From Ascidia mentula (taxonomy: Eukaryota > Chordata > Ascidiacea > Phlebobranchia > Ascidiidae), in assembly GCA_947561715.1 (NCBI GenBank), contig OX387203.1:16554001-16618000 (forward strand): a stretch of 64,000 nucleotides of DNA, in the 5' to 3' direction. Below, in pieces: positions 30,701 to 42,081 of this stretch; positions within the stretch are counted from its first letter, which is position 1, and each line of letters opens with the position of its first letter. The notes below the pieces were generated by a model. That model was not told the origin of the DNA, did not search any database, and saw nothing but the letters and a program-made list of their open reading frames with translations. Both the position numbers and the translations under genes were made by a program.

Positions 30701-32178
30701 AAAAGTCACTTTTTTGAACGACATTTAGGTCGCTTATCAACAATTTTCTTGAAAGAACGACAATTGTGTCCATGGATCGAAAAAGTACCTTCGACGGAAA
30801 TGTAATTATTCATCATAGTACGATAATTATGTTCCAAAAACGAAATTTCTGTTCCAGTAACAAAAATTCTGTTCCAGTAACGAAAATTCTGTTCCCGTAA
30901 CGAAAATACCGTTCCGTAACCAAAATTCCGTTCCCGTAACGAAAATTCCGTTCCCGTAACGAAAATTCCGTTCACGTAACGAAAATTCTGTTCCAGTAAC
31001 GAAAATTCTGTTCCAGTAACGAAAATTCTTTTCCCGTAACGAAAATTCTGTTCAAGTAACGAAAATTCCGTTCCCGTAACTAAAATTCTGTTCCAGTAAC
31101 GAAAATTCCGTTCCCGTAACGAAAATTCCGTTCCCGTAACGAAAATTCTGTTCCAGTAACTAAAATTCCGTTCCAGTAACTAAAATTCTGCTCCAGTAAC
31201 GAAAATTCTGTTCCAGTAACGAAAATTCCGTTCCCGTAACGAAAATTCCGTTCCCGTAACAAAAATTCTGTTCCAGTAACGAAAATTCCGTTCCAGGATC
31301 AAAAAGACACATTTTTGAACGACATTTAGGTCGCGTAACAACAATTTTCTTGAAAGAACGACATTGTGTCCTTGGATCGAAAAGGTACCTTCAACGGGAA
31401 TGTAATTATTCCTCATAGTACGATAATTCTGTTCCAGAAACGAAATTTCTTTTCCAGTAACGAAAATTCCGTTCCCGTAACGAAAATTCCGTTACCGAAA
31501 CGAAAATTCCATTACCGTAACGAAAATTCCGTTCCCGTAACGAAAATTCCGTTACCGAAACGAAAATTCCATTACCGTAACGAAAATTCCATTCCCGTAA
31601 TGAAAATTCTGTTCCAGTAACGAAATTTCTGTTCCAGTAACGAAAATTCCGTTCCCGTAAGGAAAACTCCGTTCCCGTAACGAAAATTCCGTTCCCGTAA
31701 CGAAAATTCTGTTCCAGTAACGAAAATTCTGTTCCCGTAACGAAAATTCCGTTCCAGTAACGAAAATTCTGTTCCAGTAACAAAAATTCCGTTCCGAGAA
31801 TAAAAATTCGGTTCCAGGAACGCAAGTTCTGTTCCGGGAACGAAAATTATGTTCCATGCATATTTTCATCTTCCCGTAAGTGTCTACGTTTGAAAACATA
31901 TATTCGTATTAAAATCAACCTTATACTCGTGAGCAAAACCACGTTTTCTTCGTCTCTTTGTCGACATGTAGTGGTGATTTTTGGCTTGGTCGATTTTCGG
32001 AACACAATTTTTTGTGCGATATTACCCAAATTGTGATTTTGGAAACACAATTCAAAAACCAAAATATGTTCCTGTAACGAAATTTTGCGTAAAAATAATG
32101 TTCCCGAAACGGTTTTTCTCATTTGGGAACGAAATTCCGTTTCTCGGAACGGTTTTGTAACGAAATTTCGGAACAAAG
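27700..32178. repeat. 20-bp minisatellite with nested higher-order repeat
   Basis: The unit is GTAACGAAAATTCCGTTCCC and close variants (CCGTTCCC, CTGTTCCA), three units per 60 bases. It is quasi-palindromic: AACG, an A/T centre, then CGTT. Blocks of units alternate with a ~140-bp linker seen near 28018, 28419, 29018, 29421, 30300, 30701 and, diverged, 31298. The linker contains TTGAACGACATTTAGGTCGC and a GTACCTTCGACGGAAATG word. Two linker subtypes (CGCGTATC and CGCTTATC) alternate, so the real period is two linkers plus two blocks. The first period is 1000 bp and the second 1281 bp; the extra 281 bases correspond to about fourteen more 20-bp units. Both edges decay into degenerate units. Most of the minus strand reads open because the unit has no stop in any minus frame; I do not treat this as coding. 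Confidence 0.93.
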
Positions 32179-32179
32179 G

Positions 32180-35100
32180 CAAAAAATATATTATGACTTT
32201 ACCCGCGCGTGTCAGACAATATGACGTAAGGATCTGCATTGAAGCCTGGGGGCAAAATGTTGAACTTTTCGGTTCTGATCGTTTTAATATTTCGCTCTGA
32301 TCGAAGTTTTTAGGCAACTGATTGACAAATTTTTTTAACTACGTCCACACTTTACTCAATGTTGCTTAATTCAATGGTGCGGCCACGTTCCGATCTGTTA
32401 AACATTTATTTCTTAACTGTTCGATCTCCCGTTGAAAAACAACAAATATACACGTTTTGTAAAAAAGAATGTATTTTTTCTTGCTGATTGTGTGGTTGTT
32501 CAGTATAAATGTACAGTTATTAGAAGAAATAACTCAAAACGGTTTTTGCTTGTGAGGTCACAAACGTTGTAACACTTTTCTTCCACAGGCGCGTTGTTGT
32601 TCTCACTTGAAATGCATGGAATTATCCGACCCATTCGGAATATCAAACCCATTCAACTATTATTGTTCTGGGTTCAACCTTTACGACTTTTATGAATTAG
32701 GGTTTTAAATGTAATTCCAAATTTCTTCGCTTGATTTGCGTTCAATCTTTGCAAAATACGACGCCGAGCGTTTTTTCAGGACGCGTTTATAATTGTCAAG
32801 TGCAGGTTTTTGCGGCAATAGATACTTTTAGTAATCGCGACACGCACCGCCAAGCACCTACTTCAGCTTCTAATTTTGTCCCACACCAAACAACTAGAGA
32901 TTTATCAAGTACCAGGCACTACACGACTTCATCATAACACTGCAATCACAAGTATGCAGTAAACACGGTAAGGAGACTTGAACACACAAACATAGGAGAG
33001 TTTGTTCATCGTAAGCATGTAATCACATTTATTTCGGGACCAAACTTCACAGATTAACTCATGTTTGAAGATTGTCCATAAATGTGCATTCACCGCAGAT
33101 GATGGAACAAGGCGCAACGCTTCGCTTGTGGCTTACAACTATATTTACTCGAATTTGATAGATTGCACCACAAAAAACATAAAAAGCTATAGGTAAAAAA
33201 AAATTATCATCAAAGATAAAATTCGACGGAAGCGCAGATTGCCACATGACATTGTTTCGAACCTACGTTTCAAAGTTGCCCGAATGCAGCAAACATGTTT
33301 GCAGGCGCGAGTCAGACTAAATGACGCAATAATCTTCTCTGACGCCTGAGGCAGAGTGTTGTTCGTTACTGATCTTGAAAAAAGTTTTAACAAAACTTTC
33401 GTGACGTCACACACTTCACTTAGTTGTCCCTGACCCCAGGGTTGCTTGAATTTATTCAATATTTGTTTTGAATACGTTTCACTAATTTAAATTTACCCAT
33501 TTTTTATTGCATTGTATAGATTTTGCTTGCGAGTGTATGTGCACTGTCTGTAACTACTAAGTGAATAAATGCTCTTTCTTTAGTGTATATTTCTCACAGA
33601 CAACCAGGCGAATTTTGCAAATATTGCATGATGCATGATTGTTTTGCTTTTCTCTGCGTAAACTTATAATGTGTGAAATATACACTAAAAATAAATTTTG
33701 TTTTTGAAACAGATTGAATTTTGTTTCTTAAACAGAATTTTCAAGAACACTATACATCATGGCGCGGTTTTAGCTTGTCTCTGTCAATTAATCGGGGAAC
33801 AGACTATATTTTTTTCTGCCACCACGTGATCATCTTAGCGTCTTTTAGTGGTCACCGATATTGTTATCTACAGCTCTTCGGGCCAAAAATTATCAAATCG
33901 ACGTTTCGGTTGCTATGATATGCAGTTGCTATGTATTATTCACATTTATCAACATTCTGTAGAAGTACGTTTGCAAAACAATGAATTTTACACAATGTAG
34001 AAAATTTTACAAAAATTCATATCTACTTTGTCAATGTCTAATGTTATACCGCGAAAAATATACAAGAAGCGATTTAAACGTGCTGGTCAATTTAAACGTT
34101 CGCGTAACTGCGCAAGGACCTCATCGAAAAGACCCATATTGTAATAAGTTACGGAGTTGTGCCTTCTAACACATTCTGTTTCAAAAAAAAACATTCTGTA
34201 TAGACCACCGACAGCTCGCAAGCCCTGTCCATCAGTGCAGCGAATCGTTTTATGTTGCATTTCCCCGTCAACAAAACGTTGGACGTTAATTGTTCGGAAT
34301 GTATCAGTTAATAAACAAAAAGTTTAACTTCGAGAATACGCGGTTAAATTGTGCTGTGTTTGGTAGGAAATTGCCTGTGATTTGTTTGTTTTACATTCAA
34401 GCGTATTTAAATTTGGCTGAAAAATGTTATTCTTACCAGCAAGACATTACCTGAAAAACTGTGCTTTTGGGTTTTTTTGTGACCAGACAAAAAGACATTT
34501 TAAAAACCAAAATATGACCATTTCGAATAGTGGTTGTTGCAGAATGTTATTTCTTATTTAGGCTATACATTCAAGCAATGTATACAAATCTTTATTACAC
34601 CCATGCATAAAATGCAACCGTCTCATTGTTGTAGCGCATTACCGCACATTCTAGTACTGTAGTTTGGTCCGGTTTAGTCGAGGTTACTTTTTTGAATTCA
34701 TCCTTTTTAATATTTTGCATAGTAATCTAAGATTTATGTAGATAAGGATCGCCTTGTGCACTATTATTGTGTTCTCTGTCTGTTCCGCGTATACCGTTAA
34801 TGGTATAGAATGTCGTTTGTTTCGTATCGCTTGTACAGGATCCTATAGATAGCGACAGTTCGCTTAATTGTCGGCTTGTTTAAACTTAAAGACCCAATGC
34901 AGCGTTTCGAATTGCTTACTTTCAAGCAATCATTTATTTTCGCTGTGTTTTATGAAATATGTCTTGACCGGCTGCTGTGCTGTACTTTTTGCTGCCCCAA
35001 ATCCCCGTTTTGGTATTTTTGGAAGTCACGTACGTGTCAGTGACACAGGTGTTACGAATACAACACCGTCATTACACTGATTCTAAACCTGACACTGACA

Positions 35101-35950
35101 ATTTGGGGTGCTCGACCTTACGTGACGCAATGGCGGGCCTAAATAATAATATTCTTACGGTTTGTGAAATACGACATGGTTGTTTGAAGGAAAAACATGG
35201 CTTCCATAGCTCTCAGTATAGAGAATTTATATATGTTTGGTGAATAAGATATCGCGACGCCCATTGTACTTGCGAGTATCAACCCAAACCGAATTGAAAA
35301 CAATCTGGCCACAACACACAGGCCATTGTTGCATGGTTGCAGTTCTATATTTATTTTCGGGCACAAGAAATACAATCTCCCGTAAAATATGTACAACACC
35401 ACGACCCTTGAGAGAAATATTTCAAAGAAACCCGTGACGTCAGCATGGTTATATTCTTGGATGATCATAGTCCGAAAATAAATTTATCAGAATGGTGATT
35501 GGCAGTGATCGAAAAGATGAATAAAATTGTATACTTCCGTAACAATAGTGTCATCGTAGTGACTGCTGTCGTAAATATAACCATCCCGAAAAGCGGTTTT
35601 GCCTATAATTTCGGATGAGTTCAAGCAAGTAAGTACGGATATATTGGATGAGCACCAACTGTCGTTGAACAAGTTTCGATGGCATCTGTCCGGTTCCTAG
35701 TTTTGTGAAAATATAATAAGTATCAGAAGTCAATACTTTCTCCGAGAAAGTTGTTTATTCGTAGGTTGTGACAAAAGTTAACGACACTTTAATAAGCAAA
35801 AGTTTAAGAAAAATATAACAATGTTGTTTACACCAGTGACGTCATTCCAAGGCACAAACGTAAGGGCGACGACATCATCAGTCAGTTGAGAATATTGTGT
35901 TGCGTTTAGTAATAAAAATATTTTATTTGACGTTTAAAATTGAAGACCAA
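32180..35950 (+). repeat. Large dispersed repeat, copy A
   Basis: From the minisatellite edge onward this sequence is colinear with 53,100-56,650 of the same window. Examples are the CCGCGCGTGTCAGACAA region (32,199 and 53,132), the CAGGCGCGTTGTTGTTCTCA block (32,587 and 53,690), the GTATGCAGTAAACACGGTAA block (32,952 and 54,061), the ATATTTGTTTTGAATAC word (33,458 and 55,297), the GGAAAAAC block near 35,190 and 55,930, and the GAGCACCAACTGTCGTTGA block (35,650 and 56,191). No convincing gene is seen in 32.2-36.0 kb; the short open frames have no domain or splice support. Copy A lacks some insertions found in the other copies. It could be a segmental duplication or an old mobile element of unresolved class. 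Confidence 0.7.
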
Positions 35951-36743
35951 CGAATACTTAAATTTGAACTTCAACACACTCAATTTGAAGAACCTCAATT
36001 TGTTAAAAATGCATTAGAAATATTGCTTGGAGCGTGAAACTGTTAAATCGCTTTGCGATAATAAACGTGAGATAGGAAACTTATAATAAGACATAAAATA
36101 TGCTGAAAAATCGATTTTAAAACAAAAAAGCACAGTTGGACTTGTGCAGACACGGAGCGTACTTTGGCACGTCTAAAGTAGATTGCGGCACCGAGAAGTT
36201 CGACAGCTTGATTGAAGCTTTGATTGCGACGTCATCAAAATTTAAATTGAAAGAGGGGACCGTACAAACAGGCGTCAATTGCATTAAAAGAAAACGTTTG
36301 CTCGATTTTATGTTCTATATTAAAAGGTTTCTCAAAAATTCATAGAGGTCAATACTTTAAAGCCTTTTCACTGACAAATAACAACGACAACGACAACAAC
36401 AACAATACAAAATAAAATCAGTTTTGCTTGCAGTGATTTTGAAGCATTTGCACCAAATTCTTGTAGTAAGGATCTTTCTTGCCATGAGCTGACTTTACGA
36501 TTTCTATGGCGTTTTCAAGATATCTTCGACAACCTTATGATCAAAATATTAGAGCAGTGATCGCCAAATATAAAGGGCCTGCGCAGTGGGGCGATCCCGC
36601 CTTGCTATGCGTAAGCATGGCATTACTTCTGCGTTGTCTGATTACGGTGGTGGAGATCCTCTACGCCTGTGAAGGTCGCCTGACAAGTTGTGCGTTTGCG
36701 CACCAATGTACCTTGGCCACAATATACCCCGTGAAGCCACCGA
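35951..36743. other. Intergenic stretch with (AAC)n-like microsatellite
   Basis: No gene is recognised. A short simple repeat of AAC/GAC triplets lies at about 36,377-36,413. The stretch 36,530-36,740 has more balanced base composition than its surroundings and leads directly into a tRNA-like sequence. It may be the body of a tRNA-headed repeat, but no second copy is visible in this window. Confidence 0.4.
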
Positions 36744-36816
36744 GCTCCTGTAGCTAAGTTGGTAGAGCGTTGGGCCTGGTTAGCCCAGGGTCGTGTGTTC
36801 AAACCTCACCGGGAGC
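36744..36816 (+). tRNA. tRNA-like sequence (degenerate tRNA or tRNA-derived SINE head)
   Basis: The 73-nt sequence has a 7-bp acceptor stem (GCTCCTG with CGGGAGC, one G-T pair), an A-box-like TAGCTAAGTTGG and a B-box-like GTTCAAACC. It departs from a normal cloverleaf. The last D-stem pair is A-G. The anticodon arm reads TTGGGC-CTGGTTA-GCCCAG, which needs a six-pair stem rather than five. The T stem has one T-T mismatch. The loop would give anticodon GGT with T at position 37, which is atypical. A tRNA pseudogene or SINE head is therefore more likely than a working tRNA. It lies just downstream of the 3' end of the minus-strand kinase gene. Confidence 0.55.
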
Positions 36817-36889
36817 TTGATTTTTCAGATCTCGCTCCGACTTGTCGGGAAAAGTGGCTGATCCAGCTTGGCTGCGATGCCTGTGAACC

Positions 36890-37046
36890 TTATCTTCCAC
36901 TTGTTTCGGTTTTTCCAACCAGCTGTTCAGCTTGAGATATCCACGCCCACCACTGGGCTTTGTCGTCTTTTTGTAAGGCTGGTAACTTTTCTCTTTTTTG
37001 GACAAGTTCGACCATACGTGGAATGACGTAATCAGTAGATATCTCG
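36890..37046 (-). CDS. Possible terminal exon of the minus-strand kinase gene
   Basis: A good acceptor (pyrimidine-rich TGTTTTTTGTCCAG, exon from 37,046 downward) opens a coding-like stretch with two open frames. One frame contains DYVIPRMVELVQKREKLPAL and WWAWISQAEQLVG and stops at 36,890; it looks more like real protein. The other frame fits the phase left by the upstream donor at 37,316 but runs on to 36,799 across the tRNA-like sequence. Which frame is used, and whether an exon is missing between, cannot be settled by eye. No domain is recognised. Confidence 0.35.
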
Positions 37047-37315
37047 CTGGACAAAAAACAGGTAGTCGTAAATAAAAGGATTTGCAAAAAAATCCATGCA
37101 GCAAAACTGCATCAAAATCAAGTTTTCCTGGCGACCCCAACTTGCAATAGTACGTGAAATATGTACATGATTAAGGCACTTCAATTTATAACTACCGTTT
37201 ATTGCTTATACAGCTAAAATATTAGGAAAAAAGGGACAACACAACACGACCAAGTCCATAAATTTTCGATTCGTTGGGAAGTTGCCATGACAACAGGGAT
37301 TACCACAAAACTCAC

Positions 37316-40300
37316 CGAAGGGGGATTTCAGGAAATCGCCTGAATTTTCCTGACACATTTTGCTCATCTCCTTCACGTATATTTCCATCCCCATCACCGT
37401 GTTCTGGTGATTGTTCGGATGAACATAAGCCAGTTGGGCGACCTCGAAGAACAGAATTGCTTCCAAAAACTTTTTCTCGTTCCTTCGTCGATTCGCGGCG
37501 CCCTTTAACAAGGGAGCTTTCGCATTCAAGTTGGAGATGATGAATTCTAACACTTTTCCAGCTGTTTCTCTAGCGTGATTGTACTGATGCGCCTCCAGCA
37601 TTTGTTTGTAGGTTTGTATTAACTCCCGACCTTGAAAACATGTTCTTTGCTGAGGGGAAACGTTAAGATTTCTGATTCACAAAATCATAAAAATCAACTT
37701 GAAATTCACTAAATATTTGAGAAACGAAGTTTCAATTATTTCCAAAATCTGTAAATCTGTTTGGTGTAAAGCCAAGTTTTTGTAGTTAGTCCTGACAAAT
37801 ACACGAATCAACATAAAATCGTACCTTCTCCTTGTTCGAACATCTGATCGAAATTAAGAATGTTGGGTTTTGAAGACGACAAGTTGGACGAGGCTGGGGA
37901 TTAACACAGAATAAATATTTTGTGCGTGAAAGTTGTTGGTTTTTGTGTTCGTGACTGTTTTAGGGAAAGCAATAAACGTAATATACTGCATGTAACTTGT
38001 GGTTACACCAGCACCGTTGTTCTGTATATTACAATTCAATGTTGTTATTTCACTCTCTAGTTAGGGTTCGGGTCAGTTTCATAAACTAGTCCTTTGATAC
38101 CGAACCTTTTTGTGGTTGCGTACCACTTGGAGGTAAAACAATTTCGACGCGTACCACCTAGTTGTGTGTTACAGAGTAACCTAGGTGATGAAGTAATAAA
38201 CATTTTGAGATCAGAATTTTTGAATTCGAACTGATCCGCACCATCTGGAATGCCGTCGCGTACCACCGGTTGGGAAACACTGACTTAGTCAGTGGCATTG
38301 CTTACACGAGACCAAGTAACGGCGGTTATTATCGCGCAAAAATTATGCCAGGATAAGAGCATAATTTTCGTGCAAGTTATATCCGCCGTTTAAAGTTTAT
38401 GCCGGGCCGCTGTAGTCATCGAAAGCCCGACAGGCCGATATTTCAAACATTGTTTAAATTTCATGCATTGCCTTGATATTCTTACTTTGGGCAGAAGGCG
38501 GAGAAGTTGGAAATGTGGATTTCTGTTGAGTTGAAGGCTCTGAAAGCAACAATGACATGCAAAATTACGATGTATTTACGCAGTAAGCAAGAGCTATGGT
38601 TTGCAGAATTGTCAAACACTTGTGTACCTGAAAAGCACAAGTCTTCGTTTCCATAATTAGATGGAGGTCGGTCAACATTCTGTTGTACAGGAACTAAAAC
38701 ACAGTAAAAATTATGTGTCGGTTGATCATCATGCGTTCGAGTAATTTAATGAAGTGCCCAAATACATTCTTCACCTGGCAACAAAACACTGCATTCCAAA
38801 TGACGTACGCTTTTATATTTGAATAAGAGACAAGACTGAACTTAGTAAAACATTTCCTTACAGGGTCAAACTCATGTAGAGGGGAAGTATTGTGTTCTGT
38901 AAATGTTGGTGTGGAAAATTGCATTTTCTTCTGAATTTGAGATACTTGCAATGTGATCGCAGAAATATCTTGCAACATGGAAAGTTCCCCAAGCTTTTTA
39001 CTAAAGAAATGCGTGCATGCGTACTTCAGGAATAATTTTGGGCTTGAAAAGTTAATCAAGCTTTTTTCTATAAAATATTTTTCACTGTTTAAAAAACATT
39101 TTCTTGAAAGGTAATTGGTAAAAACATACTTCGAACATATACATATTTAATATAAACAAATACAAAACACTTCTTTTCAAAATATTCCACACACACTTAC
39201 TAATTTGACAGAAAATGGCAAAATGGTTTTATCTAAAATCAAATTGTCTTTTAGAAAAAAAGTCTGACAAAAAATTATGTGTGTACCTGACAGAGGACAT
39301 ATTGGCCCGCGTTGTAGGATTGTGTTGCCAACATCCCTGTATTACTGCTGATAATAGATCAACCATTTCATTTTCCTCAGGTGTTGTATCTTCTTTTATC
39401 TCAGAAACACTTATTGAAGGGCGTTGGCCACCCACGATTGCATCAATGTAAACATCAAGTGGTGTGGAACCCATTGGGTATTTTTGGAAGAGTATAAAAT
39501 ACACAACCATGGCAAAACTGAAAACATCATCTTCTTTATTGATGGTTGCCAACGGGTTGGAAAGTAATTTTGGAGATGCAAAGGCTTTTGTGTACTCCGT
39601 ATGCTTTCTGCTGGAACTCATTGGTGTTGTTGTACTGACACAAGTGATTGTTGACAACTTGGCACTTCCAAAATCACCAACTTTGCAGATTAAATGTGCG
39701 GTGATAAAGACATTTTCTGGCTTAATATCACCATGAGTCATCCTTTTTTCCCTGGGATATTGTGGATGAAAGCCAGAGCTTTGGAAATATCAAAACTCAT
39801 CCGAAGTTGCAACCCTGGCTTAAGCTCAACATGAGAATTAAGAAGCAGGGTACCAAGGTTACCACCTGCCATGTATTCCATTACAAGGGCCATGGTATTT
39901 GGCCAATCCGTCCATCCATACAAACGTACAATGTTGTCATGGTTGGCATTATCAAGCATTTTAATTTCATCAGAAATTCTACAAAAATTATTTTGAACGT
40001 CAACTTTTTGCCAAAACACATAAAATCACAGTTAACACCAATTCATCTGAAAAATAAACCAAATTTCCTTTAAAAGTTGCCCAAATAAATGCCGCATCAA
40101 ATAAATTTTATTTTTTCTTTGGCTCTGTCACTTTATGCCACACAAGCATTACAAACCTGTTTTTAATGTTTATCCTTTCTTTTTTCCCACCTTGAACCCC
40201 AAAGCATTTAAGTGCAACTTTTCCAAAATTTTGAATGTCACCTAGCAACACAGTGCCAACCAAACCTGAACCAAGTTCTCCATCATCTGTGTTAAGACAG

Positions 40301-40332
40301 CGGATTTCTGTCACAGTTCTTGATTCCTTCAT
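37316..40332 (-). CDS. TKL/RIPK-like non-RD protein kinase, split gene
   Basis: I read seven exons on the minus strand: 40332-40157, 39978-39287, 39000-38862, 38679-38628, 38539-38486, 37893-37825 and 37630-37316 (strong donor GTGAGT after the last). Phases agree at every junction. The ATG at 40332 lies just after an acceptor (TTTTTTGCAG), implying a 5' leader intron. The kinase domain starts at once: glycine loop LGSGLVGTVLLG, VAxK lysine in KVALKCFG, helix-C Glu in SDEIKML, catalytic loop MTHGDIKPENVF (HGD, so non-RD), metal-binding GDFGSAKL, and DVFSFAMV for helix F; the APE Glu is Lys (ASPKLL). A Ser/Thr/Pro/Gln linker follows, then a helical C-terminal part (FEQGEGRELIQTYKQ, KKFLEAILFFEVAQLAYVH) resembling helical hairpins. 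One base is missing in a homopolymer (T6 on the plus strand, 39744-39749) between the kinase lobes. No transmembrane segment is seen. TKL assignment is fairly sure; the subfamily is not. Confidence 0.8.
38057..38283 (-). mobile_element. hAT-like DNA transposon fragment in an intron
   Basis: Read on the minus strand from 38,283 the sequence begins CAGTGTTTCCCAACCGGTGG, followed by TACGCG. This is the typical form of a hAT-family terminal repeat and subterminal motif. A second GTACCAC/GTACGCA-type motif lies further in (near 38,120). I do not find a matching terminal repeat at the other end, so the copy looks truncated. It sits in the intron between the exons at 38,486 and 37,893 of the kinase gene. 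No transposase is present. Confidence 0.55.
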
Positions 40333-40343
40333 TGTGAAAACTG

Positions 40344-42081
40344 CAAAAAAGAAATGTAATCACAAACTCAACAAACATTATAGGCAAAGAAAACTCCAAG
40401 CAATAGGACATCAATAAATAGAAAATATAATGTTACCTTGATCTAGTCTAGTGTACAATCATAAATACTATTATAACCTCAAATAAACCTATTGATCTTA
40501 ATCGGTTTTCAATAAGGCAAGGTTACAATTCATCAATAAAAACCAACATGAATATATAACAAAAAATACTTGAAAGTAAAGCAGATAATGTTCCAGAAAT
40601 GTGAAACACAAAAACAAACCTTCTGAAAGGCAGAAGCAGAATCAACAGTTGTTAGACCAGGAGCAAAAGCAACAGCTTTAACAATGCATTACATGTAATT
40701 GATTTTTTGTTCCTTCATTACAACTTTAACAAACCACAAACAAGTTCCTCTCCCAGCATTTGCAAAACATGTGGGCTAAAGACAGACCGGTAACACCGTT
40801 TTCTCCAGTACATGGCGCTATTTTACTCCAGTAAATACGTTACCGGTCTGCCGTTAGCTCCAAGAAAAAGCAATTAGTTTGTTTAATTGCGTTACACATG
40901 ATCAACTACAATGCTTTTCTCAACTCGTGCCGTATTTTCAGCATGCCTTTTTCATCACACACACACCCAGCTACACATTGTGGTGTTAAACTTCAGTGTT
41001 CATTTTAATCACAAACAGCAGTTCAATCAAAAAGTTGCTTTTTCAGCGTTTCGTTTACTAAATGTTTTATTGGTTCTGGTCAAGAGGTGACTGGAAATAT
41101 TGTCAAAAAGTTGTTGGCAGAAACGCCAACATGTTGCAACAGTGCCAGCGGTGGGATTATTTTTTTTAACATCCGCAAGGACCCTGGACCGATACATCAG
41201 GATTCATTATACACGTGGTTATTTGGGACTTCTACTGAAAGAAGTGATACACAGCCCTACGATACACGCTTGCTAACAACCGGTTCGCGGAGGTCATTAA
41301 AACCACTACTGAACAGCCAGCGCCCAGAACATAAGCGTGTTGCCAGGTGCTGCAAACATTATCAAAATTCACGCTCGACTAAAACGTAAAAACTGCCTCA
41401 GTAGGCGTGCTTATGACGAAGTTCCTTTGACCGCTTTGTTAACCAATCTACCAAAAACCTGTAGAAAAAAACAGCTTTATAACCGGAGATGAAAAGATTT
41501 GTGGATATAGCCAATATTTATTGTGTGGATTTGTCAGGCCCCACGAAAGAAAGTGTGTAATAATTGCGGTGAGCCAGGGGCCATTACCACTCTAGATAAA
41601 AATATGTGGGAATGAACTCCATTGTTTCCCTTCAAACTCAAGAATTGCGACTTGTAATTTCATGTCATCTCCAAAAAAAGGTTCTCGCCACGACATTAGG
41701 ACCCGGGAATCAAAAAATGTCAGCGAGGAATATTTTTAACGGCCTTAGAAGCCTTTTCACATTTGAGGATTATGAATATTCTTGAACGTAGTTGTGCATA
41801 CTTGCCTACGGTTAGGTGTGTTTGGTTCAATATATTTATTGTTGGTTAAGACTCAGAGGTAAATTAGGATATTGTCGAAAAGCTCATTGGTTTAAACACC
41901 GACCTTTTACAATAGCCGTTACCCTCATTTGAACATGAACTAAAAGAATCAAACCTTACCTTGTAGCAAGACAACATTTGGTAATGTTGTTTTATTCTTC
42001 GTATATCTGCATAAATATTACTTGCTTTTGAAGGTGTTTTGCTTAATTCATACAATGGGACAAACCAACGAAAGTTGCAGC
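40344..42081. promoter_or_regulatory. Divergent intergenic region between two kinase genes
   Basis: About 1.7 kb separates the first coding exons of the minus-strand kinase and the plus-strand kinase-KEN gene, so they are arranged head to head and may share control sequences. Inside it, CAGACCGGTAAC (40,783-40,794) is repeated inverted as GTTACCGGTCTG (40,839-40,850) around a 44-bp loop that holds two CTCCAGTA words. An open frame at 41,087-41,389 has no recognisable domain and no clear splice sites; I do not call it a gene. No core promoter element can be assigned with confidence. Confidence 0.4.

Noticed and set aside
31366-31620. Plus-strand coding region in the minisatellite
   Set aside because: The open frame exists only because local unit variants remove a TAA; there is no start context or domain.
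27700-32178. CRISPR-like repeat array
   Set aside because: The units are contiguous 20-bp repeats without unique spacers, the linkers are themselves repeated, and the genome is eukaryotic.
40344-42081. Ankyrin-repeat exons upstream of the kinase-KEN gene
   Set aside because: Plus-strand frames in this region, including 41,087-41,389, contain no ankyrin consensus, and the kinase domain begins almost at the ATG.
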